Below the pieces are notes generated by a model, which did no database searches, was not told the origin of the DNA, and saw nothing but the letters and a program-made list of their open reading frames with translations. From Gemmatimonadota bacterium (GTDB lineage Bacteria; Latescibacterota; UBA2968; UBA8231): a DNA stretch of 24,076 nt. A program made the position numbers and the translations under genes. Below, piece after piece: positions 15,471-21,661 of the stretch. Location of the stretch: assembly GCA_002712305.1 (NCBI GenBank), contig PATE01000110.1, forward strand, positions 1 to 24,076, read 5' to 3'. Within the stretch, counting starts at the first letter, position 1, and every line of letters begins with the position of its first letter.

Positions 15471-16199
15471 ATGTTGGAAAAGGCGCGTGCGGAACTGGCA
15501 CCTACAGGAACCCTTCGGGCGGCGATCAATCTGTCGAACTTCCTTCTCGTCTCCGATCGAGGGCCTGACGGCGAGCCGATCGGGGTTTCACCAGACATGG
15601 CCCGAGCCATCGCAGACCGGCTGGCCGTTGCTGTGGAATACGTCCTGTACGACACCCCTGGCGCTTTGGCCGACACAGCTGAGGACGATCTGTGGGACAT
15701 CGGCAATCTTGGCGCTGAGCCTCAACGAGCCAGGACAATCCGGTTCACCGCAGCCTATGCCGAGATCGAGGCGACCTACCTGGTGCCGGATGGATCTGTA
15801 ATTCGCTCGATCGAGCAGGTGGATCGGCCCGGTGTTCGTATTGCCGTCGCGGAAAGATCCGCTTACGGCCTCTGGCTTGCCGATCACATCGAACACGCCC
15901 ACCTGGTCAAGGCAGACGGTGTCGATGCGTCGCTTGAGCTCTTTGTCGCCGACGGTCTGGACGCGCTGGCGGGGCTCAGATCCCGATTGATCAAGGACGT
16001 CCAGGGACTGCCCGGAGCTCGGATCCTCGACGGGCAGTTCACGGCTGTGCAGCAGGCGATCGGCACGAAGCGCGATCGCCCACATGCCGCTGAATTCCTG
16101 GCCGACTTTGTGGAGCAGTCGAAGGCCAGTGGATTCGTGCAGGAACTCATCGACCGACACGGCGTGCACGGTCAACTCACCGTCGCGGCACCGGCCTGA
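15471..16199 (+). CDS. Leaderless family-3 extracellular solute-binding-type protein
   Basis: A 242-residue protein with the SBP_bac_3 fold (periplasmic amino-acid-binding type II). The opening L-A-P-T-G-T-L-R-A-A-I-N (9-20), G-V-S-P-D-M-A-R-A-I-A (38-48), D-I-G-N-L-G-A-E-P-Q-R-A (76-87), F-T-A-A-Y-A-E-I-E-A-T-Y (92-103) and a late F-V-E-Q-S segment mark both lobes. No signal peptide or lipobox precedes the fold and no permease or ATPase gene is near, so a periplasmic transport role is not supported. Similar leaderless proteins are common in bacterial genomes, and their function is unclear. The start has a GGAAGGA ribosome site (15459-15465) and the stop is 3 nt before the FKBP ATG. Confidence 0.82.
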   Translation: MLEKARAELAPTGTLRAAINLSNFLLVSDRGPDGEPIGVSPDMARAIADRLAVAVEYVLYDTPGALADTAEDDLWDIGNLGAEPQRARTIRFTAAYAEIEATYLVPDGSVIRSIEQVDRPGVRIAVAERSAYGLWLADHIEHAHLVKADGVDASLELFVADGLDALAGLRSRLIKDVQGLPGARILDGQFTAVQQAIGTKRDRPHAAEFLADFVEQSKASGFVQELIDRHGVHGQLTVAAPA

Positions 16200-16202
16200 A
16201 CC

Positions 16203-16664
16203 ATGTCCTGGGTGCGGACATCCCTAATCGGGTCTGTCGGTCTCCTGCTGAGTCTCTCAGCATGCGCAGATCCATGCAGCGATCCGGACGAGAAGGCCAT
16301 TCTCGAACAGGCTGCTGCCGAACCGGGAGCGATTCGCACCGAGTCAGGGCTCATCTTCCTCCTGACCAAACCAGGTCCGGGCCCGCGGCCTGCGGCGGAC
16401 AATCGAGTTCAGGTTCACTACGAGGGCCGATTTCCCGATGGCAGGGTGTTCGACAGTTCCTACAAGCGAGGACATCCCTCCAGCTTTGGTCTGCAGGATG
16501 TCATTCCCGGTTGGCGGGAGGGACTTCAGCTGCTGGAGGGTGGAGGCAAGGCCAAACTGACGATCCCGGCGCACCTGGCCTATGGTCTGGCTGGCAAGTC
16601 TCCGGATATCCCACCTTGTGCAACGCTGATCTTCGACGTCGAGTTGTTGGGCATCTACGACTAG
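16203..16664 (+). CDS. FKBP-type peptidyl-prolyl cis-trans isomerase lipoprotein
   Basis: A 153-residue FKBP with an export signal. A hydrophobic stretch ends in the lipobox L-S-A-C (18-21), so Cys21 is the likely lipidated residue. After a short linker the FKBP domain shows V-H-Y-E-G (71-75), D-G-R-V-F-D-S-S (79-86), V-I-P-G-W-R-E-G (100-107), P-A-H-L-A-Y-G (122-128) and the final L-I-F-D-V-E-L-L (142-149). It would catalyse proline isomerisation in folding proteins at the cell envelope. It is the last gene of the + group and converges on the SDR gene, whose stop is 26 nt away. Confidence 0.93.
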   Translation: MSWVRTSLIGSVGLLLSLSACADPCSDPDEKAILEQAAAEPGAIRTESGLIFLLTKPGPGPRPAADNRVQVHYEGRFPDGRVFDSSYKRGHPSSFGLQDVIPGWREGLQLLEGGGKAKLTIPAHLAYGLAGKSPDIPPCATLIFDVELLGIYD

Positions 16665-16690
16665 GCTGCCCCGGGGGGCGTAGAGACCGA

Positions 16691-17407
16691 CTAGAGCCCG
16701 GCAGGAAGAAGCACGAGCTCCGGTACGCGAGTTCGGCTGGGCAAGGTCGCGACGAACAGGCAGGCATCGGCCACATCCTGCGGCTGCAGGGCCTTGGCCA
16801 TCACCTCTGGTGGGGTTGGCGTCGGGCGCTTGAAGACCAGCGGTGTATCGCACAGACCGGGGAAAATGACCGTCGTGCGAATGCCATTCGCCTGTTCCTC
16901 CTTGAAGGTGCCGTGCGCCAATCCGGACAGACCGCATTTCGAGGCCTGATAGGACACGCCAGACACGTCCGGCGACTGCACACACCCTGATGACAGATAG
17001 ATGATCAGACCGGCCTTCTGTTGCCTCATCACCGGAAGAACCGCCTTGGTGCAGTGGAAGGCGCCGGTCAGATTCGTGCTGATCATCATGTTCCACGTCT
17101 CGTAGGACAGATTCTCGAGGCTGCGATCGGGGATATTGGTACCCGTCGCATAGACGAGGATGTCCACACGGCCGAAGGTATCGATCGTTTTCTGGATCAG
17201 CGATTCCACCTGCGCCGAGTCCTCCACGTCGGTGGGGCAGACCAGCGCATCATCACCGATCTGGGTGGCGAGTTCCTCGAGCTTGTCCACGGACCGGGCT
17301 GCGAGCACGACCTTGGCGCCCTGCTCTGCGTAGGAAACAGCTGCGGCACGGCCCATCCCCGAACTGCTGCCGACGATGACCGCTATCTGATCGCGCAAGT
17401 CTGACAT
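16691..17407 (-). CDS. Short-chain dehydrogenase/reductase
   Basis: A 238-residue classical SDR. The cofactor loop reads G-S-S-S-G-M-G (13-19) in place of the usual T-G-x-x-x-G-x-G, and A-A-R-S (37-40) follows beta-2. The structural Asn is in S-T-N-L-T-G (110-115), the catalytic Ser is 139 or 140, and Tyr153/Lys157 are in S-Y-Q-A-S-K. The N-N-A-G motif reads Y-A-T-G, a common variant. The upstream in-frame extension to 17653 lies inside the neighbouring gene and is not SDR-like, so the ATG at 17407 is used; an AGGAGA lies about 10 nt before it. It follows the TIM-barrel gene by 28 nt in the same operon, which suggests a shared polyol or sugar-derivative substrate. Confidence 0.92.
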   Translation of the reverse strand: MSDLRDQIAVIVGSSSGMGRAAAVSYAEQGAKVVLAARSVDKLEELATQIGDDALVCPTDVEDSAQVESLIQKTIDTFGRVDILVYATGTNIPDRSLENLSYETWNMMISTNLTGAFHCTKAVLPVMRQQKAGLIIYLSSGCVQSPDVSGVSYQASKCGLSGLAHGTFKEEQANGIRTTVIFPGLCDTPLVFKRPTPTPPEVMAKALQPQDVADACLFVATLPSRTRVPELVLLPAGL

Positions 17408-17435
17408 CGCGTGCTCTTCTCCTGAAATCCGGGTT

Positions 17436-18272
17436 TTACGGCTTGGGTGACGAGGGCATGCGTTCGAGAACGAAGGCTTTGGACGCGGAGACCTGCGCTT
17501 CTTCGAGGCTGTGGAGGATGACATTCCCTGCGAATCCCACACGATCCAGACACTCCAAATAGTGCGGGTAGTCCAGTACCCCCGTGCCAGCCGCCTGATG
17601 CCCCGCATCACCATCCTTCTCCAGGTCTTTAGCGTGGGCGAGGCGAATGTCATCGCCCAACAGGTCGAAGGCCTCGTCCAAGACCTCGTGCATGCGACTC
17701 AACTGGCCTTTGTGAAACAGATTCGCACCATCGATGACGACCTGCAGGTGAGGGGAGGCGAGGTCGTCCAGGAGCCGGCGAGCTTTCGCTGCCGTGTTGA
17801 CGACGTTGTTGACCTCCGGTTCGAAAACGAGGGTTATCCCTGCCTGCTCGGCGATCGCCGTCGCTGCCGCCATGGCGCGGACCGATTCGTTCCAGGCGTC
17901 CGTCGTGTCGTTGTCAGGATGGCCACCCCACAGGTAGTCCTGGTCGCGCGTCCCCGTGCACATGGTGATCAGATCGGTGCCAAGGGCGGGACAGGCCTCA
18001 GCAAGAAGCCGCAGCCTCTTCAGACCCGCCGGGCCCAGGGTCGGATGGATGACGTTGAACGTACCGGAGAGCGCTGCCATCTCGATGTTGCGATGCGCCA
18101 ACGCGGTTCGCACACGAGTACACACTTCGGGGGGCAGTTCATCGGGCAGCGTCTCGAGGCCGACGGTCAGCAGGTCAAACTGGACGGTCTCCAGTCCGGC
18201 GGCCGCGACGGCATCAAGATTCTCCTCGATCGTTGGCCGATCGAAGGTTCTATTGAAGATTCCAAGTTTCAT
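17436..18272 (-). CDS. Sugar phosphate isomerase/epimerase-like TIM-barrel protein
   Basis: A 278-residue xylose isomerase-like (AP-endonuclease family 2) TIM barrel. It opens with M-K-L-G-I-F-N and then T-I-E-E-N-L-D-A-V-A-A-A-G-L-E-T-V-Q-F-D (16-35). Further family segments are G-T-F-N-V-I-H-P, T-L-V-F-E-P-E-V-N-N with a metal-ligand-type Glu, Q-V-V-I-D-G-A-N-L-F, and I-R-L-A-H-A-K-D-L with a metal-type His. Such proteins isomerise or epimerise sugars, inositols or hydroxypyruvate-type compounds; this one is not assigned. An in-frame start at 18398 would add 42 residues without family similarity and enter the promoter region, so the ATG at 18272 is used. It leads a two-gene operon with the SDR. 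Confidence 0.87.
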   Translation of the reverse strand: MKLGIFNRTFDRPTIEENLDAVAAAGLETVQFDLLTVGLETLPDELPPEVCTRVRTALAHRNIEMAALSGTFNVIHPTLGPAGLKRLRLLAEACPALGTDLITMCTGTRDQDYLWGGHPDNDTTDAWNESVRAMAAATAIAEQAGITLVFEPEVNNVVNTAAKARRLLDDLASPHLQVVIDGANLFHKGQLSRMHEVLDEAFDLLGDDIRLAHAKDLEKDGDAGHQAAGTGVLDYPHYLECLDRVGFAGNVILHSLEEAQVSASKAFVLERMPSSPKP

Positions 18273-18346
18273 GGGCTGCGGAAACTGGCGACTTGGCGAG
18301 GCGCCGTCCAGGGTGGAACCACCCTCGCGCGTATGCGTCGCATCTG

Positions 18347-18370
18347 TATACTCAGATAGTCGACATCTGA
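18347..18370 (+). promoter_or_regulatory. Possible -10 box with overlapping inverted repeat before the zinc peptidase gene
   Basis: TATACT at 18347-18352 matches five of six -10 consensus bases. Directly downstream is an inverted repeat: TCAGAT (18352-18357) and ATCTGA (18365-18370), with a GTCGAC palindrome between them. The start site would fall inside the repeat, which is a classic operator position. The -35 region (CTCGCG at 17-nt spacing) is poor. A second small inverted repeat (GGGTGG-AA-CCACCC) is at 18311-18324. This is the 140-nt divergent gap between the TIM-barrel and peptidase genes. Confidence 0.3.
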
Positions 18371-18412
18371 TGGCTCTTGGAGTCAGCCCCCAGCTCAACG
18401 AGGAAATTTGAC

Positions 18413-19099
18413 GTGTACTCTCTCGATTCTACGATACTTCTCCTGATCCCTTGCATGATTCTGGCACTTTGGGCACAACACCGGGTCAAGAGCACGTATA
18501 CGAAATTCAGCCAGGTCGGGTCCGCAGCACAGATTACCGGAGCTGAAGTGGCGCGCCGGTTACTCCAGCAGAATCGCATCGTCGACGTCGCCGTCGAGGA
18601 AACCAGCGGTGTGCTCACCGACCACTATGATCCGCGCTCGAAGGTCGTGCGTCTGTCCTCCGACATCTTTCATGGCCGTCATCTGGCCGGTTTGGCTGTG
18701 GCTGCTCACGAAGTGGGCCACGCGGTTCAGCACGCCCATGGATATTTCGCACTGAATCTCCGGCACGCTTTCCTGCCCGTGGCCAATCTTGGCTCGATGG
18801 CGGCCTTCCCCCTGTTTTTCATCGGATTCTTCTTTACGGGCAGCACGTTTCTCGTCGATCTTGGCATCGCGCTATATGCCGGGGTTGTGGCCTTTCAGGT
18901 GATCACCCTTCCCGTCGAATTCAATGCCAGCTCACGCGCCATGGCCCAGTTGGTGGACGGTCGCTATCTGGCGCCTCAGGAAGGTGTGCTGGCCAAGAAG
19001 GTTCTCAACGCCGCAGCACTGACGTATGTGGCGGCGACGGCGACGGCGCTCATGCATCTGGTGAGGCTCGTCATCCTGCGTCAGGGGATGCGGGACTAA
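18413..19099 (+). CDS. YugP-type membrane zinc metallopeptidase
   Basis: A 228-residue neutral zinc metallopeptidase of the YugP/DUF2268-unrelated Zn_peptidase_2 family. It begins with a membrane segment (about 6-21) and the typical A-Q-x-x-V-K-S-T-Y (21-29). The zinc site is A-A-H-E-V-G-H-A-V-Q-H-A (97-108) with His99, Glu100 and His103, and the third ligand is probably Glu169 in L-P-V-E-F-N-A-S (166-173). Further hydrophobic helices lie at about 120-165 and near the C terminus. The start is GTG at 18413 with an AGGA 8 nt upstream (18401-18404), which gives the family N terminus exactly; a TTG at 18377 would add unrelated sequence. Its last 29 nt overlap the convergent amrS gene. Confidence 0.9.
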   Translation: MYSLDSTILLLIPCMILALWAQHRVKSTYTKFSQVGSAAQITGAEVARRLLQQNRIVDVAVEETSGVLTDHYDPRSKVVRLSSDIFHGRHLAGLAVAAHEVGHAVQHAHGYFALNLRHAFLPVANLGSMAAFPLFFIGFFFTGSTFLVDLGIALYAGVVAFQVITLPVEFNASSRAMAQLVDGRYLAPQEGVLAKKVLNAAALTYVAATATALMHLVRLVILRQGMRD

Positions 19100-20179
19100 C
19101 GAAGTCCGCCAGTCGTACAGGCTGGCGTTTCGCACCCCACGTACCCGGTCGCCCCCGGAAGACACCGGCCAGGGGTGTTTTGCAGTTTGGACAGGCGCCA
19201 GCTTCGTCAACGTGCCAGGACGTGAGCGTATACCAGTCGCGGCCGACAAGAATCTGACCACACTGTGTGCACGCCGTGCTGCCGCCCTCCTCACCGTGAA
19301 CATTCCCCGTGTACACGTGCCGCAGACCCTGGTCGATGGCGATCTGGCGGGCGCGGGTCAGGGTACTGGCCGGGGTCCGTTCGCGATCCTGCATGCGGAA
19401 GTCCGGATGGAAGGCAGAAAAGTGCACGGGCACTTCGGGCCCCAGATTCTCCCGGATCCAGATACTCTCGGCTTCGATTTCCTGGTCTGAATCATTCTCC
19501 CCGGGGATGAGGAGGGTTGTGATCTCCAGCCAGGTGTCGGTCTCGTGATAAACATAGGTGAGGGTGTCGAGGACACTGGCCAGATCGCCGCTGCACAGAT
19601 CGTGATAAAAGCGTTGGTCAAAAGCCTTCAAGTCCACATTGGCCGCATCCATAGACGCAAAGAACTCGCGCCGTGGTTCCGGACAGATTTCCCCGGCCGT
19701 GACGGCGACGGTGTCGATTCCGGCTTCACGGCATGCGGCGGCCACGTCGACGGCATACTCGAGGAAGATGACGGGATCGTTGTAGGTGAAGGCCACGCTC
19801 GAGCACTGCAATTCGACGGCGGCTCGTGCGATCGTCTCTGGTGATGCTGCATCGGCGAGGGTGTCGACCTCACGCGATTTGCTGATATCCCAATTCTGAC
19901 AGAATCGGAGGTCAGATTGCAGCCAGCGGTGCCGAAGGAGAGAACGGGCGTGCCGGGGAGGAAGTGATGGAGGGGTTTCTTCTCGATAGGATCGACGCAG
20001 AATCCACTCGATCGACCATAGGTGGTGAGCACCATTCCATCACCCCTGCGGGCGCGCACAAAACACAGCCCCTGCTGACCGTCGCGCAATCGGCAGAATC
20101 GCGGACACAGATCGCACTGCAGTCGTGTGTCGTCGACAGCGTGCCAGTACCGCGCAGGATGGGTGGAGATCTGGGGCAA
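19071..20179 (-). pseudogene. amrS: AmmeMemoRadiSam system radical SAM enzyme, frameshifted
   Basis: Reading the minus strand from a TTG at 20179, the N-terminal part has a four-cysteine C-x2-C-x3-C-x9-C cluster (22-39), D-P-I-E-K-K-P-L (63-70) and S-F-G-T-A-G-C-N-L-T (81-90). The frame then breaks. One base is missing between 19909 and 19908; inserting one G there restores the TGC codon of Cys91 and joins onto R-F-C-Q-N-W and the rest of the enzyme, ending at 19071. The repaired protein is 369 residues with CxxxCxxC at 87, 91 and 94 and a C-terminal two-CxxC zinc-ribbon-like region. As sequenced it gives a 183-residue product ending at 19628. The site is not a homopolymer. A sequencing or assembly error and a true mutation are both possible. 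It is divergent from amrB and amrA, its system partners. Confidence 0.88.
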
Positions 20180-20195
20180 AACGGGCTTGCTCCCT

Positions 20196-20207
20196 CCAGC
20201 ATGCTGG
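20196..20207. repeat. 12-bp perfect palindrome between amrS and amrB
   Basis: CCAGCATGCTGG is a perfect palindrome within the 83-nt divergent gap 20180-20262. It lies 16 nt before the amrS TTG and 55 nt before the amrB ATG. On the minus strand its edge forms GGAGGG, which may be the amrS ribosome site. It could be an operator shared by both directions; no other repeat was seen. Confidence 0.35.
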
Positions 20208-20262
20208 GGTAATCTAGAAATGATGCGGTTCCACGGACCCGTATCGCTGTGAATATACGTCC

Positions 20263-21099
20263 ATGCCTCCTTCCGACGGCGATGCCGTGCAGGTTCGACC
20301 CGCAGCCGTAGCCGGCCGATTCTACAGTGACGATCGCCATCGTCTTACGCAGACGGTGGCAGCGTATCTCGCCGAGGGGGCAGCCCATCTCCAGGCGAGA
20401 CAAAGGGATTGGCCCCTCTCTGGCCATGTCCGGGCCCTTGTGTGTCCCCATGCGGGGTATGTGTTCTCAGGGCCCATTGCCGGCAGCGCTTACTCCACCC
20501 TTCAGTCACAATGTTCGACGATCCATCGCGTCGTCCTGATCGGTCCTGCTCACCGCGTAGCTGTGCCCGGCCTTGCCGTGCCGTCAGCCTCGGCTCTTGA
20601 CACGCCCCTTGGCACCATCGCCGTCGATCCTGTCGTCACCGAGCTGGTCAACGAAGGCCTTGCAGGCGTCATCGATGAGGCCCACGAAGATGAGCACGCG
20701 CTGGAGGTTCATCTACCCTTCCTGCAGATCGCTCTGAGCGGTGACATCACTATCGTGCCTTTGCTGTTTGGCCAATGCGATCCGCTTGTCATCGGACGCG
20801 TCATCGAGCGCTTGTGGGAGTCGGAGACGCTCTTCGTCATCAGTTCCGACCTGAGTCATTTTCATTCCCATGACGTGGCCGAACGGCTGGATCAGGCGAC
20901 ATCGAGGGCCATTGAAAGCCTCGATGCAGAGGCCCTCGGCGAGGGGGCTGCCTGTGGACGTCTCGGCATCCAGGCGCTGATCGAGGTGGCGATCAAGAAT
21001 GAGTTGAGGGCATTGGCCGTCGATGTGCGGACCTCAGCGGACACGGCCGGCAGTCCGGATCGGGTCGTGGGATATGGGGCCTACGTCTTCCATGAGTGA
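20263..21099 (+). CDS. amrB: AmmeMemoRadiSam system protein B (Memo family)
   Basis: A 278-residue Memo-like protein. The conserved site is complete: His63 in C-P-H-A-G-Y, His97 in I-G-P-A-H-R, the E-H-A-L-E-V-H-L-P-F-L-Q block (144-155), Asp196 and His199 in S-S-D-L-S-H-F-H, and Cys231. These correspond to the His/His/Cys and Asp/His residues that form the metal-binding cleft of human MEMO1. The fold resembles class III extradiol dioxygenases, but the bacterial reaction is not established. The start is an ATG at 20263 in the divergent gap with amrS. Its last 8 nt overlap the amrA ATG, so A and B are probably translated together. Confidence 0.93.
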   Translation: MPPSDGDAVQVRPAAVAGRFYSDDRHRLTQTVAAYLAEGAAHLQARQRDWPLSGHVRALVCPHAGYVFSGPIAGSAYSTLQSQCSTIHRVVLIGPAHRVAVPGLAVPSASALDTPLGTIAVDPVVTELVNEGLAGVIDEAHEDEHALEVHLPFLQIALSGDITIVPLLFGQCDPLVIGRVIERLWESETLFVISSDLSHFHSHDVAERLDQATSRAIESLDAEALGEGAACGRLGIQALIEVAIKNELRALAVDVRTSADTAGSPDRVVGYGAYVFHE

Positions 21100-21661
21100 C
21101 CTCTCCTCCTCCGACTGCAATCGCCTGCTGATGGTTGCAGAACAGGCCATCGATCATCTCCTGGCCGAAGGTGTGGCCCTGCAGATCGATCTGTCCGACT
21201 ATCCGGCCTCACTGCATCGCCAGGCGGCTACCTTCGTGACTCTTCGGCGCGAGGATCGGTCGCTGCGTGGTTGCATGGGCAGCTCCATCCCGATGAAACC
21301 TCTCGTAGAGGATGTGGCGGACAATACGTTCGCCGCCGCCACGCGAGATCCAAGGTTTCCCCGACTGACCCACACGGAGCGCCCCGGTCTACAGCTGTCG
21401 ATCTCCGTTCTTTCGCCGATGGAGCGGCTGCAGGTGGCGGGCACGGCGGACCTGATCCAACAGCTGCGTCCAGGGATCGACGGGTTGATGCTGGTGGACG
21501 GATCGCGTCGTGGGACACTGCTGCCGGCCGTGTGGCAAGCGATCACCGATCCTCAGCAGTTTGTGACCGAGGTCAAGGCGAAGGCGGGCTGGGACGCTGA
21601 CCACTGGTCAGAGACGATCGCAGCCTTCCGGTATACTGCGCAGAGTTTTGGTCCTTCTTGA
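21092..21661 (+). CDS. amrA: AmmeMemoRadiSam system protein A (AMMECR1 family)
   Basis: A 189-residue AMMECR1-domain protein. Family marks are F-V-T-L-R-R (48-53), the invariant L-R-G-C-M-G (58-63), A-T-R-D-P-R-F-P (83-90), L-S-I-S-V-L-S-P (102-109), and G-T-L-L-P-A-V-W near residue 150. AMMECR1 is the human homologue; no activity is established in bacteria. The ATG at 21092 lies inside the end of amrB and starts on sequence that fits the family. Its stop overlaps the TTG of the tamB-like gene (TTGA), continuing a run of coupled genes. Confidence 0.92.
   Translation: MSDLSSSDCNRLLMVAEQAIDHLLAEGVALQIDLSDYPASLHRQAATFVTLRREDRSLRGCMGSSIPMKPLVEDVADNTFAAATRDPRFPRLTHTERPGLQLSISVLSPMERLQVAGTADLIQQLRPGIDGLMLVDGSRRGTLLPAVWQAITDPQQFVTEVKAKAGWDADHWSETIAAFRYTAQSFGPS

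Noticed and set aside
17511-18359. 282-codon plus-strand open frame opposite the TIM-barrel gene
   Set aside because: Its composition is low-complexity and unlike a protein family, while the minus strand carries a complete TIM-barrel sequence.
19628-19908. Out-of-frame tail of amrS that keeps the frame open to 19628
   Set aside because: The residues after the break are Ser/Pro/Arg-rich and match no family; the true continuation is in another frame.
19902-19912. Programmed ribosomal frameshifting in amrS
   Set aside because: There is no slippery heptamer or homopolymer at the break, and members of this family do not need a frameshift.
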